A stretch of DNA of 64,000 nt, from positions 1 through 64,000 of the forward strand of contig JAUYTN010000058.1 of NCBI GenBank assembly GCA_030695205.1, in the 5' to 3' direction. Below, one piece after another: positions 39,358-49,145 of the stretch (its first letter is position 1; the number at the start of each line of letters is the position of its first letter). Position numbers and translations under genes: made by a program. This stretch comes from Burkholderiaceae bacterium. Its GTDB lineage: Bacteria; Pseudomonadota; Gammaproteobacteria; Burkholderiales; Burkholderiaceae_C. The notes beneath the pieces were generated by a model. That model searched no databases and was not told where the DNA came from. It saw nothing but the letters and a program-made list of their open reading frames with translations.

Positions 39358-40523
39358 GCCCGGGCTTCCATCAGACCGACAAACCGGTCAAACAGGTAGG
39401 CAATGTCATGCGGCCCGGGCGACGCCTCGGGATGCCCCTGGAATGAAAACGCCGGCACATCGGTGCGGGTCAGCCCTTGCAGGGTGCCGTCAAACAGGCT
39501 GACGTGGGTGGGCCGCAGGTGTGTAGGCAACGTGGCCTCCTCCACAGCAAAACCGTGGTTCTGGCTAGTGATGCTGACGCGCCCTGTGTCCAGGTCCTTC
39601 ACGGGGTGGTTGGCACCGTGGTGGCCAAACTTCATCTTGAAGGTCTTGGCACCACTGGCCAGCGCCATGATCTGGTGCCCCAGGCAGATGCCAAACATCG
39701 GGACGCCAGACGCCAGCAACTCGGTGGTAGCCGCAATGGCGTAGCCACAAGGCTCGGGGTCGCCGGGACCGTTGGACAAAAACACCCCGTCAGGCTGGTG
39801 GGCCAGCACCTCGGCGGCGGAGGTCTGTGCAGGCACCACCGTCACCCGGCAACCGCGCTCGGCCAGCATGCGCAGGATGTTGTACTTCACACCAAAGTCG
39901 TAAGCAACCACATGGAACCGTGCATCAGCCAGCTCGCCGTAGCCAGGGGTGCCGTCGGCACGGGCCAGACGCCACTCGGTTTGTGTCCATGCGTGGGATG
40001 TGCCGCCGGTGACCACCTTGGCCAGGTCCAGTCCGGCCATGGCAGGCGCCGAGCGGGCAGCGGCCAAGGCTTGGGCGCGGACCTCGTCGGTCAGCTCCTC
40101 GCCGGGTGCCAGCGCCAGAATGCAGCCATTTTGGGCACCGTGGGTGCGCAAGCGCCGGGTCAGGGCACGGGTATCGAGGTCGGCAATGGCAACCGTGCCC
40201 TCGCGCGACAGGTAGTCGGGCAACGACAGGGTTTGGCGAAAGTTGGAGGCAAGCAGTGGCAGGTCTTTGATGATGAGGCCGGCGGCAAACACCTTGCGCG
40301 CCTCCACATCGTCTTCATTGACCCCATAGTTGCCAATGTGCGGGTACGTCAGGGTGACGATCTGCTGGCAATAGCTGGGGTCGGTGAGGATTTCCTGGTA
40401 GCCGGTCATGGCGGTGTTGAACACCACCTCGCCCACAGTCTGACCTGTGGCACCGATGGATCGACCAGTAAAGACCGTGCCGTCTGCCAGAGCAAGAATG
40501 GCTTGAGGATAGACGGGATGCAC
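39354..40523 (-). CDS. carA: Carbamoyl-phosphate synthase small subunit (glutaminase)
   Basis: A 389-residue glutamine amidotransferase subunit supplying ammonia to CarB. Class I GATase nucleophile Cys lies in [16 protein letters not shown], and the His/Glu pair in [13 protein letters not shown]. The N-terminal domain is [18 protein letters not shown]. The start is GTG at 40523 with AGGAG six bases upstream, giving a size near E. coli CarA (382); the longer ATG frame lacks homology. First gene of carA-lysE-carB. Confidence 0.96.
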   Translation of the reverse strand: MHPVYPQAILALADGTVFTGRSIGATGQTVGEVVFNTAMTGYQEILTDPSYCQQIVTLTYPHIGNYGVNEDDVEARKVFAAGLIIKDLPLLASNFRQTLSLPDYLSREGTVAIADLDTRALTRRLRTHGAQNGCILALAPGEELTDEVRAQALAAARSAPAMAGLDLAKVVTGGTSHAWTQTEWRLARADGTPGYGELADARFHVVAYDFGVKYNILRMLAERGCRVTVVPAQTSAAEVLAHQPDGVFLSNGPGDPEPCGYAIAATTELLASGVPMFGICLGHQIMALASGAKTFKMKFGHHGANHPVKDLDTGRVSITSQNHGFAVEEATLPTHLRPTHVSLFDGTLQGLTRTDVPAFSFQGHPEASPGPHDIAYLFDRFVGLMEARA

Positions 40524-40677
40524 GGGATTCTCCTGTTGCGCGCACCTTTCACCCCAAATGCCGCCCACACACCGAGTACCCACTTCACCCTACGTGAACG
40601 GTCTCGATGGCAAGCGGGGGATGGGTCAGCCGGGTGTCAGCCGCGAAGGTGCGCAAAGTTTGCGGGTAAACCCGTCA

Positions 40678-40683
40678 ATTATA
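40678..40683 (-). promoter_or_regulatory. Candidate -10 element of carA
   Basis: On the minus strand TATAAT is preceded by GGCC, about 155 bases before the carA GTG. No convincing -35 is seen. It lies in the 234-base gap between carA and the Lcl-domain gene, where I see no other feature. Confidence 0.35.
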
Positions 40684-40757
40684 GGCCGCGAAGCACTCTC
40701 TTCTCGGTGACTGCCCTGGCAATAAGGTGGTCACACGCAGGTAGCCACCACACCGGG

Positions 40758-41393
40758 TCAGAGGTCAGGGCGAACCAGTCTGACCAACAGCCCGGTTTTT
40801 TTGGAGACGTCTCCGGCGGCTTCGCCCGTGCCCATGTGAACCGCCCAACCGTGCATGAACGACACGCTGTTGGCACCGCTGGCATTACGGCCTTGTACGA
40901 TGTTGCCGTAGTCGTACTGGTTGAAACCCGCTCCACCCCTCACTGTGGTCGAGCCTGACCAATGCCACTGCGGTGGCGCTGCTGGAAACAGCACAGCATC
41001 CAGAGGTTTCGCCTCACCCAGGCCAGGACCCAGCGACAGCAGCAGGCGCAACTCAGTGACATGGGGCAGTCGCCAGCGAACCCCTGTGGCCTTGTACTCG
41101 GCCAGCGCCAAGGCCTGCGCCTGTGACCACTCCATGCGCCTGGGCGTACCGGTGCAGGTGCCGCTGTTCCAGACCATGCCCTCGACGCAGCGCCGCCACA
41201 CCAGCCGGGTCTTGGCGTCGCGCACCTCTTGTTCGCCCGGGCTGCCCGCTGGGCCAACCACCGACAGTCGGACCGACGCTGACGCGGCCCCAGCTACCCC
41301 AACGGCCGCCACCGCGCCGCCATGAGCCACTCCAGCCGCCACACCCAGATACACAACCCATACCCGGTGCTTGCGGTAAACCTGCCTGATCAT
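40758..41393 (-). CDS. Exported DUF1566 / Lcl C-terminal domain protein
   Basis: A 211-residue protein with a hydrophobic N-terminus (VWVVYLGVAAGVAHGGAVAA) followed by a Lcl (Legionella collagen-like C-terminal) / DUF1566 domain. Typical pieces are TRLVWRRCVEGM, WSQAQALALAEYKATGVRWR, LPHVTELRLLLSLG and WSGSTTV, ending LLVRLVRP. Two cysteines (RRCVEGM, SGTCTG) may form a disulfide. Its ATG overlaps the trmH-type gene stop by four bases, so it is the last gene of the long rpsB-to-lpxB run. Role unknown. Confidence 0.8.
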   Translation of the reverse strand: MIRQVYRKHRVWVVYLGVAAGVAHGGAVAAVGVAGAASASVRLSVVGPAGSPGEQEVRDAKTRLVWRRCVEGMVWNSGTCTGTPRRMEWSQAQALALAEYKATGVRWRLPHVTELRLLLSLGPGLGEAKPLDAVLFPAAPPQWHWSGSTTVRGGAGFNQYDYGNIVQGRNASGANSVSFMHGWAVHMGTGEAAGDVSKKTGLLVRLVRPDL

Positions 41394-42175
41394 GGCTTGG
41401 GCGCACTGGCGTGCAGGCAGATGGCGGCCGCAGCAGCCACGTTCAATGACTCTTCACCACCCGGTTGGGCAATGCGCACACAGCGGCTGGCGCGTGCCAT
41501 CAGCGCCTCTGACACGCCCTGTCCTTCATGGCCCATGACCCATGCACAAGGCCAGGGCAAGCTGGCCTGGTGCAGCCATTCCCCCTGGTGGGAACTGGTC
41601 ACGACCCAGGGGACCTGCAGCGTGGCCAGGTCGTCAGGCAACAAACCCTCGTGCAGCTCCAGTCCAAAATGTGCCCCCATACCTGCCCGCAGCACCTTGG
41701 CGGACCACAGGGCTGCCGTACCTTTCAGGGCCACGACCTGCAACACGCCAAACGCCGCCGCGCTGCGCAGCATGGAGCCCACATTGCCAGCGTCCTGCAC
41801 CCGATCCAGAATCAGCGTCGGCAGCAGGGGGTTCAGCCCGTCAGCAACTGGCAAATTAGCCAGGCAGCCCATGCGGGAGGGGGTTTCGAGCGAGGAAATA
41901 TCGCGCATCAAGGCATCGGGAAGAATCACGCATTTGATAGCTGAAATATCAATCAAATCATGCGCTGAAGGCCAAAAAGACTCTGAAAATACAGCCAACT
42001 CTGGTTGACGACCACGTGCCACCATGGCTCGGCACAGGTGGTCCCCCTCTAACCAGACCTGGCCTTGTTTGCGGTAGGCGCCTGGGTCGCGCACCAGCAG
42101 CCTGAGCCGCTTGAGCAGCGGGTTGTCCCGAGAGGTGATATGCAGTGGAGGCGTCATGCCTGCATTGTGTCGCAC
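41390..42175 (-). CDS. TrmH/SpoU-family RNA 2'-O-methyltransferase
   Basis: A 261-residue SPOUT methyltransferase. It has an N-terminal substrate-binding domain (ITSRDNPLLKRLRLLVRDPG, VWLEGDHLCRAM), then the knotted SAM domain with motif 1 LILDRVQDAGNVGSMLRSAA, motif 2 WVMGHEGQGVS and motif 3 IAQPGGEESLNVAAAAAI. The RNA target is not predictable. The GTG start at 42175 is favoured because AGGGGGG lies eight bases upstream; ATG at 42157 is an alternative without a ribosome site. Residues near 65-80 are encoded by dispersed-repeat copy b (AT-rich). Confidence 0.9.
   Translation of the reverse strand: MRHNAGMTPPLHITSRDNPLLKRLRLLVRDPGAYRKQGQVWLEGDHLCRAMVARGRQPELAVFSESFWPSAHDLIDISAIKCVILPDALMRDISSLETPSRMGCLANLPVADGLNPLLPTLILDRVQDAGNVGSMLRSAAAFGVLQVVALKGTAALWSAKVLRAGMGAHFGLELHEGLLPDDLATLQVPWVVTSSHQGEWLHQASLPWPCAWVMGHEGQGVSEALMARASRCVRIAQPGGEESLNVAAAAAICLHASAPKP
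41937..41981 (+). repeat. Dispersed 45-bp repeat, copy b, inside the trmH-type gene
   Basis: ATAGCTGAAA, then 15 bases to GCG (spacing 25), then CTGAAGGCC and AAAAAGA. It is antisense to the frame and encodes SFWPSAHDLIDISA-type sequence, between the N-terminal domain and the catalytic domain. Confidence 0.65.
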
Positions 42176-42189
42176 ATCGGCGACCCCCC

Positions 42190-42831
42190 TTACCTTCTTG
42201 AAAGCCAGGCAGTTGCCACCGGTGCAAACGAGCGCCGGTGCTCGGGCAACGGGCCGAGCTTTGCCAGTGCCCTGAGGTGTGTGGCTGTGCCATAGCCTTT
42301 GTGCGCGGCAAACCCATAGCCAGGATGTGCAAGGTCCAGATCCCCCATCATCCGGTCGCGGGTGACCTTGGCCAAGATGGAGGCCGCGGAAATGGCGGGC
42401 ACCTTGTCATCGCCCTTGACGATGGCTTCTGCCAACACGTCGAGCATCGGCAAACGGTTGCCATCCACCAGCACCATACCGGGGCGCAGCCGCAGCCCCT
42501 TAACAGCACGCTGCATGGCCAGCATCGTGGCTTGCAAGATGTTGAGACGATCAATTTCTTCCACGCTTGCCATCGCCACCGAACAGCACAGCGCATGCGC
42601 GCGGATGTCGTCGTACAGCACTTCGCGCCGCGATGCGCTGAGTTTTTTGGAATCGGCCAGGCCAGCAATGGGCCGACGGTCGTCCAGAATGACCGCAGCC
42701 GCCACCACTGGCCCCGCCAATGGCCCACGGCCCGCCTCATCCACACCGGCCAGCAAACCAGGACCAGACCACACCAGGCGACCCTGTCCGTTGCCTCGGG
42801 AGCCCGGTGCAACCGCTGGTCGGCTAACCAT
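42190..42831 (-). CDS. rnhB: Ribonuclease HII
   Basis: A 213-residue enzyme that nicks RNA-DNA hybrids at embedded ribonucleotides. The DEDD active site is seen in [20 protein letters not shown] (Asp, Glu), VDGNRLP (Asp) and later KVTRDRMM (Asp). The C-terminal [18 protein letters not shown] is the family signature. The start at 42831 overlaps the lpxB stop by eight bases. Cluster lpxA-lpxB-rnhB is typical of proteobacteria. Confidence 0.96.
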   Translation of the reverse strand: MVSRPAVAPGSRGNGQGRLVWSGPGLLAGVDEAGRGPLAGPVVAAAVILDDRRPIAGLADSKKLSASRREVLYDDIRAHALCCSVAMASVEEIDRLNILQATMLAMQRAVKGLRLRPGMVLVDGNRLPMLDVLAEAIVKGDDKVPAISAASILAKVTRDRMMGDLDLAHPGYGFAAHKGYGTATHLRALAKLGPLPEHRRSFAPVATAWLSRR

Positions 42832-44011
42832 GTGCAGCCCCTGGCTGGCCAGGCTGCCCCTCAGGGATGCGCCCCATGAGGCGCTCCAACACCCCAAGCG
42901 ACAAACCCACGGTGTCCTGAATCAAGGTCTCGTGCAACCGCTGAAAACGGGCCTGCACTGCCAGCACCCGCTCGGGGGCATCTAGCCAGGCCAGCACCTC
43001 GGCCGCCAGTGCCTGGGGTGTGGCCCTGCCCTGCAACAATTCCGGCACCACATGCTCCTCGCACAGGATGTTGGGCAGACCCACCCAGGGCTGAAGCTGC
43101 TTGCGCCGCATGATCTCCCAACTCAGCCAATTCATTCGGTAGGCGATGACCATAGGCCGCTTGAACAGCGCCGCCTCCAAGGTGGCTGTGCCACTCGCAA
43201 TCAGAGTCACATCGCACGCCGCCAGGGCAGCATGCGACTGCCCATCCACCAGCACCAGCGATGTACCCAGCCCAGCGTCTGCGGCACACCGCTCGATGGC
43301 TGCGCGCTGGCTGGGAACGCACGGCACCACCAGCTGCACGGTCGGGCGCGCCTGCACAATCAGCCGAGCCGCCTGAAAAAACGTTCGCCCCAGGTACTTG
43401 ATTTCCGACGCCCGGCTGCCGGGCAACAACGCCACCACCGGCCCATCGGCCTGCAGTCCCAGCGCGCGCCGCGCGGCTGCCTGGTCGGGCTCCATCGGAA
43501 TCAGTGGGGCCAACGGGTGGCCAACGTAGGTGGCCGCGATGCCATGTCGGGCCAACAAGGCTGGCTCGAACGGAAAAATACACAGCACATGGTCCACGCT
43601 GGTCTTGAGGGTATGCACACGCTCAGGCCGCCAGGCCCAAATGGACGGGCACACCAGGTGCACCGTGGGCACCCCAGCCGATTTCAAGTCCCGCTCCAGC
43701 GCCAAATTGAAATCGGGCGCATCCACCCCCAGAAACAGGCCGGGTGGATGGGCCAACAAACGGTGTCGCAGCGCATCACGGATGCCCACAATCCGGCGGT
43801 AGTGCCGCAGCACCTCGACATACCCCCTGACTGCCAGGGCATCGCTGGGCCACCAGACCTCAAATCCCTGGCGCCGCATGTGCTCACCCCCAATACCGCC
43901 CGCCAACCAACCGGGGTGCCGCTGACGAACACCACCCAGTACCACAGCTGCGAGAAGATCACCTGAGACCTCGCCGGCCACCATGGCCAGGTCCAACTTA
44001 ACCGATTGCAT
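42824..44011 (-). CDS. lpxB: Lipid-A-disaccharide synthase
   Basis: A 395-residue GT19 glycosyltransferase joining UDP-2,3-diacylglucosamine and lipid X. Family motifs are [14 protein letters not shown] at the start, [28 protein letters not shown], and [40 protein letters not shown] lies in the nucleotide-sugar site. It follows lpxA by 12 bases. Peripheral inner-membrane enzyme of the Raetz pathway. Confidence 0.97.
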   Translation of the reverse strand: MQSVKLDLAMVAGEVSGDLLAAVVLGGVRQRHPGWLAGGIGGEHMRRQGFEVWWPSDALAVRGYVEVLRHYRRIVGIRDALRHRLLAHPPGLFLGVDAPDFNLALERDLKSAGVPTVHLVCPSIWAWRPERVHTLKTSVDHVLCIFPFEPALLARHGIAATYVGHPLAPLIPMEPDQAAARRALGLQADGPVVALLPGSRASEIKYLGRTFFQAARLIVQARPTVQLVVPCVPSQRAAIERCAADAGLGTSLVLVDGQSHAALAACDVTLIASGTATLEAALFKRPMVIAYRMNWLSWEIMRRKQLQPWVGLPNILCEEHVVPELLQGRATPQALAAEVLAWLDAPERVLAVQARFQRLHETLIQDTVGLSLGVLERLMGRIPEGQPGQPGAAHG

Positions 44012-44023
44012 GGGGGTGGTTCG

Positions 44024-44818
44024 TCAGCGAACGATGCCGCGCTGCTCGGAAGTCGCCTGCAAAAAAGCAACCATCTGCGCCACATCGGCCACCGCTTCGG
44101 GGTACTGCTGGCCCAACTCTGCAATGGCGGCACAGGACTGGGCCAGTGTGTGGCCACTGCGGTAGAGCAGCTTGTGAATGGCTTTGACCGCCGATAGCCG
44201 CTGCGCCGAAAACCCCCGGCGGCGCAGGCCTTCGTAATTCATGGATCGAGCCACCGCGGGCTGACCCTGGCACATCACATAGGGTGGCAGATCGGCAAAC
44301 AGCAGCGAACACATGGCCGTCATGGCGTGGGGACCGATGCGCACAAACTGGTGCACCACGGTGAACCCACCCAGAATGGCCCAGTCCCCAACCTCCACAT
44401 GGCCGGCCAGCTGCGAGTTGTTGGCAAAAATAGTTTGGTTGCCCACCAGGCAGTCGTGGGCCAGGTGGACGTAAGCCATGATCCAGTTGTCGTCACCCAC
44501 GCGGGTCAGGCCGCCGCCTTGAGGGGTGCCAATGTTGAAGGTACAAAACTCCCTCACGGTGTTGCGGTCCCCGATCACAAGCTGGCAGGGCTCATCGGCG
44601 TACTTCTTGTCCTGCGGCACCGCCCCCAGCGAGTTGAACTGGAAGATCTGGTTGTCGCGTCCAATGGTGGTGTGCCCCTCGATCACGCAGTGGGCACCAA
44701 CGCGTGTGCCCGCACCAATGCGCACATGAGGGCCAATCACGGTGTATGGACCCACGCTGACGGAGCTGTCAAGTTCGGCCTTGGGGTTAACCAGAGCGGT
44801 GGAATGGATGAGCGACAC
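44024..44818 (-). CDS. lpxA: UDP-N-acetylglucosamine acyltransferase
   Basis: A 264-residue left-handed beta-helix trimer that starts lipid A synthesis. Hexapeptide repeats run through the first ~190 residues. [20 protein letters not shown] includes the catalytic histidine region. The C-terminal helical domain contains [19 protein letters not shown]. The start [20 protein letters not shown] fits the family. It lies 47 bases after fabZ. Confidence 0.97.
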   Translation of the reverse strand: MSLIHSTALVNPKAELDSSVSVGPYTVIGPHVRIGAGTRVGAHCVIEGHTTIGRDNQIFQFNSLGAVPQDKKYADEPCQLVIGDRNTVREFCTFNIGTPQGGGLTRVGDDNWIMAYVHLAHDCLVGNQTIFANNSQLAGHVEVGDWAILGGFTVVHQFVRIGPHAMTAMCSLLFADLPPYVMCQGQPAVARSMNYEGLRRRGFSAQRLSAVKAIHKLLYRSGHTLAQSCAAIAELGQQYPEAVADVAQMVAFLQATSEQRGIVR

Positions 44819-44865
44819 GGGAGATTTCAGTCAATCACAACACACAAAGTAACAGGAGGTTGGCA

Positions 44866-45306
44866 TCAAGCCACGGTGCGCATCGTGCACATCAGTTCGG
44901 CTTCCGTAGCGATTTCGCCACCCACGCTGGCCGAAGCCTTGAACTTGAAAATGCCGGCGCGCATGCGGTCGAGTTGCACGTCCAGAATCAGCTGATCTCC
45001 AGGCTCCACCGGGCGCTTGAACCGCGCACCGTCGATACCGGCAAAGTAGTACACCGTCTTGTCATCGGGCGTGACGCCTTGCAGATCAAATGCCAGCAGA
45101 GCCGCTGCCTGGGCCAGGGCCTCAAGCATCAACACACCCGGCATGACTGGCCGGTGAGGAAAGTGGCCCAGAAAATACGGCTCATTGATGGACACGTTCT
45201 TCAGCGCCTTGATTCGCTTGCCTTTTTCCAGTTCCAACACACGGTCCACCAGCAAAATGGGGTAGCGATGGGGCAGCTGCTTGAGAATTTGGTGAATGTC
45301 CATCAT
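44866..45306 (-). CDS. fabZ: 3-hydroxyacyl-ACP dehydratase FabZ
   Basis: A 146-residue hotdog-fold dehydratase of type II fatty-acid synthesis. The catalytic His and Glu lie in [20 protein letters not shown]. The start shows [16 protein letters not shown]. Two adjacent ATGs begin the frame; the first overlaps the lpxD stop as ATGA. Standard lpxD-fabZ-lpxA order. Confidence 0.97.
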   Translation of the reverse strand: MMDIHQILKQLPHRYPILLVDRVLELEKGKRIKALKNVSINEPYFLGHFPHRPVMPGVLMLEALAQAAALLAFDLQGVTPDDKTVYYFAGIDGARFKRPVEPGDQLILDVQLDRMRAGIFKFKASASVGGEIATEAELMCTMRTVA

Positions 45307-46337
45307 GGTCGTTCGAGTTTCTTGATCCGGTCACGCAGCGCGTGGAGTTGTTTCAATGTGGCCGCATTTTTTTCCCAACTGGCGTTGTCGTCCAGGGGGA
45401 ACACGCCAGTGTACTGGCCTGGCTTGCTCAAAGATCGGGTGACCACGCTGGCCGCCGACACGTGCACATGGTCGGCCAAACTCAGGTGGCCCAGCACCAC
45501 CGCGCCACCACCCACGGTGCAGTGGGAGCCGATGCGTGCGCTGCCGGCCACCCCCACACAACCGGCCATGGCAGTGTGCGCGCCGATGTGTACGTTGTGA
45601 CCAATCTGCACCAGGTTGTCGAGCTTCACACCGTTGTCAATGACGGTATCGTCCAAGGCACCGCGGTCGATGCAGGTGTTGGCGCCAATTTCCACATCGT
45701 CGCCAATCCGAACCGCACCCAACTGCTCGATCTTGATCCACCCACCCTGGTAGGGGGCAAACCCAAAGCCATCCGCACCAATGACAGCTCCAGCATGCAC
45801 TACCGCGCGCGCGCCGATGCTGCAACGATCACCCAGCGTGACATGGGGGTACAGGTGGGAACCCTCTCCAACCTGCGCCTCAGCGCCGACGCTGACATGG
45901 TCGTCGAGCCGAGCACCCGCACCGATGCGTGCACCGGCACCCACGACCACATACGGCCCCACCACTGCATCTGCGCTGACGTGCGCCGAAGGATGGAGCA
46001 GTGCCGTGGGGTGTACACCCGGAACCGGGGCCTCAGTGCCCAGGGCCTTCCAAAACTGGGTCAAACGGGCAAAGTAGGGGTACACATCGTCGGTGACTAT
46101 GCACGATCCCCTGGCCACAGCAGCCTCCGCCAGCATCGGAGGAACCACCAGAGCAGAAGCCCCGGTGAGCTCCACCTGCCGCGCAAACCGGGGAGCACTC
46201 ACAAAGGAGAGGCTTCCGGGTGCGGCCGTTTCTATCGGCGAAAGCCGCTGGACATCGACATCAGGGCCCAGTAATTCTCCGCCCAGCGCTTGAACGATAG
46301 ACCCCAGGCGCACCGGCCGATTCAAGCAGGCACTCAC
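45303..46337 (-). CDS. lpxD: UDP-3-O-acyl-glucosamine N-acyltransferase
   Basis: A 344-residue hexapeptide-repeat acyltransferase of lipid A synthesis. The N-terminal uridine-binding domain ([33 protein letters not shown]) is followed by a beta-helix with many hexads and the catalytic-histidine region [21 protein letters not shown] helical C-terminus ([20 protein letters not shown]) ends the protein. The start is GTG at 46337, overlapping the skp stop (GTGA). Confidence 0.96.
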   Translation of the reverse strand: MSACLNRPVRLGSIVQALGGELLGPDVDVQRLSPIETAAPGSLSFVSAPRFARQVELTGASALVVPPMLAEAAVARGSCIVTDDVYPYFARLTQFWKALGTEAPVPGVHPTALLHPSAHVSADAVVGPYVVVGAGARIGAGARLDDHVSVGAEAQVGEGSHLYPHVTLGDRCSIGARAVVHAGAVIGADGFGFAPYQGGWIKIEQLGAVRIGDDVEIGANTCIDRGALDDTVIDNGVKLDNLVQIGHNVHIGAHTAMAGCVGVAGSARIGSHCTVGGGAVVLGHLSLADHVHVSAASVVTRSLSKPGQYTGVFPLDDNASWEKNAATLKQLHALRDRIKKLERP

Positions 46338-46840
46338 TTGCCGCCGTTGATGACCTTCAGCACCTTGTCGGTGATGTCATGCTTGGGATTGATGTACACC
46401 GCTTCCTGAATGACCAAGTCGTATTTGTCAGACTCTGCAACCTGCTTGATGACACGGTTGGCTCGCTCGATGACCGACTGCAGTTCTTCGTTCTTGCGAA
46501 CACCCAGGTCTTCCTGAAACTCCCGGCGGCGGCGCTGGAACTCCCGGTCCTGGTCCACCAACTGGCGCTGGCGGGCGTTGCGCTGGGTCTCAGACAAGGT
46601 GGGCGCTTCGCGTTCGAACTTTTCGGTGGACGTTTTGAGCTGTGAGCCCAGGTCGTCCAGTTCTTTTTCCCGCTTGGAGAACTCCTGCTCCAACTTGGTC
46701 TGAGCGGCTTTGGCAGGGCTGGACTCGCGAAAAATTCGGTCCGTGTTCACAAACCCAATGCGAAACTCCTGGGCAGCCGCAGTCAGAGTGAACAAGCCAA
46801 CGGCAGTGGCCAACAAGGTTTGACGAAAAAAGGTATTCAT
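46334..46840 (-). CDS. skp: Periplasmic OmpH/Skp chaperone
   Basis: A 168-residue periplasmic chaperone that carries unfolded outer-membrane proteins to the BAM complex. It has a signal peptide ([18 protein letters not shown]), [19 protein letters not shown] and long charged coiled-coil arms ([20 protein letters not shown] and so on), ending [19 protein letters not shown]. It starts within the bamA stop (TAATG, one-base overlap). Confidence 0.95.
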   Translation of the reverse strand: MNTFFRQTLLATAVGLFTLTAAAQEFRIGFVNTDRIFRESSPAKAAQTKLEQEFSKREKELDDLGSQLKTSTEKFEREAPTLSETQRNARQRQLVDQDREFQRRRREFQEDLGVRKNEELQSVIERANRVIKQVAESDKYDLVIQEAVYINPKHDITDKVLKVINGGK

Positions 46841-49137
46841 TAGAAGGAGGTTCCGATTTGAAACTGGATTTTTTGGATTCTATCGCCCGCGAATTTGCGC
46901 ACGGGGTTGGCGTAGGCAATCCGAAGTGGGCCCACCGGCGAGATCCAGCTCAGACCCACACCCACCGATGCCCGCATCTGTGACAGATCCACCTTGTCGC
47001 TCTCGCCATACACGTTGCCCACGTCAAGGAAGCCGAACACCCGCAGCGTTCTGTCATTGCCAGCGCCTGGGAATGGGGCCAGCACCTCGGTGTTGAAGCC
47101 CAGCTTTTTGGGTCCGCCAATGAAGGAACCTGTGATGTCACGCGCACCCAGTGTGCCTTGGTCAAAGCCGCGCACCGAGCCCAAGCCACCACCGAAAAAG
47201 TTCTTGAACACCGGGAACGGACGCCCACCCAGGCCCTTGCCCCAGCCCACATCTGCGTTGAAAGCCACTGTGAACTGGCGGTTGAGCGGGATGTACTGCT
47301 GGAACTGGTAGTTGGCACGCAGGTAGCGGGTGTCGCCACCCACGCCCCACTCGGACTGCAGCCTTTGCAAACGGCCCACATTGGGCACCAATGCGCTGTC
47401 GCGGTCGTCGCGCGTCCAGCCAATGGTCAATGGAACCGAGAGACTGCGCACACCGTACACCCGCGCAAAGTCGAGGTAGGCTGCTGGCATGCTGGTGCCG
47501 GACACGATGCGGGTGGACTCCACACCACCACCAAAAAACACAGTATCCGATTCTGTAAATGGCACCCCGAAACGGACATTCACACCCGGGTTGATAAGCT
47601 GGTAGTCGCCGCCCTGCTGGGTGTACGGGCGGGTGGTCTTGTAGTACACGTCCACCGTGCGGGAAATGCCGTCACGGGTGAAGTAGGGATCGGTGGTGGT
47701 GACCGCCACCTGGCGGTTGAACTTGCTGGTGTTGAGGTCAATACCCAGGTAATTTCCCGTGCCAAAGACGTTCTCTTGTTTGACACCACCGATCAGGGAC
47801 AGCTTCTCGGCCTGGGAATAGCCCGCACCGATGGACAGGTTGCCGGTGGGTTTCTCCACCACCGACATGTTCAGGTCCACTTGGTCAGGCGCGCCCGGCA
47901 CCTCCTGGGTGTCAATGCCCACTTGGGTGAAAAACCCCAGGCGGTCCACCCGATCTCTGGACATCTTGATGCGGTCGCTGTCGTACCAGGCGGATTCAAA
48001 CTGGCGAAACTCCCGACGGATGACTTCGTCCCTGGTCCGGCTGTTGCCCGACACATTGATGCGCCGCACATACGCACGGCGGGACGGCTGCGCCTGCAAG
48101 GTCAATGCCACACGCGCGTTTTCGCGGTCGATGGTGGGAACCGCCTCCACACGTGCAAAGGCAAACCCGAATGCACCAAAGTAGTCGGTGAACGCTTTGG
48201 TGGTTTCATTGACCTTGTCTGCGTTGTAAGGCTCGCCCGCGACCACAGTCACAAGGGACTTGAAGTCGTCCTCTTTGGCCAGGTAATCGCCCTCGAGCCT
48301 GACCTCTGACACCACATAGCGCTTGCCTTCAGTGATGTTGATGGTGAGGGCCATCTCGTTCTTGGTCGGAGACAGCGCCACCTGGGTGGACTCGATGTTG
48401 AACTCCAAAAATCCGCGCGTCAGGTAATAGGAGCGCAGGGTTTCCAGATCGGCTGCCATTTTGGAGCGCGAATAGCGGTCCGATTTGGTGTACCAACTGA
48501 GCCATCCGCCGGTGTCTTGGTCAAACAATCCCTTGAGAGTGGACTCGCTGAAGGCCGATGCACCCACCACCCGAATGTCTCGGATCTTGGCCACGTCACC
48601 CTCGGTGACGCTGAAGTTCAGATTGACGCGGTTGCGCTCGATCGGCGTGACGGTGGTCACCACCTGCGCGGCATACATGCTGCGGTTGAGGTACTGGCGC
48701 TTGAGCTCCTGCTCAGCTCGGTCGGCCAGCGCTTTGTCAAAGGGGCGGGCTTCGGTCAGACCGACATCGCGCAGCGACTTGCGCAGCACCTCGTTGTCAA
48801 ACTCCTTGACACCCGAGAAACTGATATCTGCCACCGTGGGCCGCTCTTCGACGACGACGACGACGACATCGTTGTTGATCTCAATGCGGACATCGCTGAA
48901 CAGCCCCAGTCCGAACAGCGCCCGGATGGCCGCTGCACCTTTGTCGTCGCTGTAGGTTTCACCCACCCGGAAGGGCAAGGACGCGAACACCGTGCCAGGC
49001 TCGACCCGCTGCAAGCCTTCAACCCGAATGTCCCGCATGGAAAAAGGATCTGCGGCCCACACTGGCGACGCTGTCAAAACAGAAAGTGTCACCAGCGACA
49101 GCGCCAACCCGCGCGCGCGAAATTGTTTGTAGTTCAT
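46840..49137 (-). CDS. bamA: Outer membrane protein assembly factor BamA
   Basis: A 765-residue Omp85 protein, the central subunit of the BAM complex. It has signal peptide GLALSLVTLSVLTASPVWA, five POTRA domains (about 25-425, first FSMRDIRVEGLQRVEPGTVF) and a 16-strand barrel (about 430-765). The barrel carries the L6 motif region SVRGFDQGTLGARD and the C-terminal targeting strand IQFQIGTSF ending in Phe. The start at 49137 gives the signal peptide; the longer frame reads antisense-like sequence overlapping rseP. It sits 8 bases after rseP. Confidence 0.98.
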   Translation of the reverse strand: MNYKQFRARGLALSLVTLSVLTASPVWAADPFSMRDIRVEGLQRVEPGTVFASLPFRVGETYSDDKGAAAIRALFGLGLFSDVRIEINNDVVVVVVEERPTVADISFSGVKEFDNEVLRKSLRDVGLTEARPFDKALADRAEQELKRQYLNRSMYAAQVVTTVTPIERNRVNLNFSVTEGDVAKIRDIRVVGASAFSESTLKGLFDQDTGGWLSWYTKSDRYSRSKMAADLETLRSYYLTRGFLEFNIESTQVALSPTKNEMALTINITEGKRYVVSEVRLEGDYLAKEDDFKSLVTVVAGEPYNADKVNETTKAFTDYFGAFGFAFARVEAVPTIDRENARVALTLQAQPSRRAYVRRINVSGNSRTRDEVIRREFRQFESAWYDSDRIKMSRDRVDRLGFFTQVGIDTQEVPGAPDQVDLNMSVVEKPTGNLSIGAGYSQAEKLSLIGGVKQENVFGTGNYLGIDLNTSKFNRQVAVTTTDPYFTRDGISRTVDVYYKTTRPYTQQGGDYQLINPGVNVRFGVPFTESDTVFFGGGVESTRIVSGTSMPAAYLDFARVYGVRSLSVPLTIGWTRDDRDSALVPNVGRLQRLQSEWGVGGDTRYLRANYQFQQYIPLNRQFTVAFNADVGWGKGLGGRPFPVFKNFFGGGLGSVRGFDQGTLGARDITGSFIGGPKKLGFNTEVLAPFPGAGNDRTLRVFGFLDVGNVYGESDKVDLSQMRASVGVGLSWISPVGPLRIAYANPVRKFAGDRIQKIQFQIGTSF

Positions 49138-49145
49138 GAATAGTG

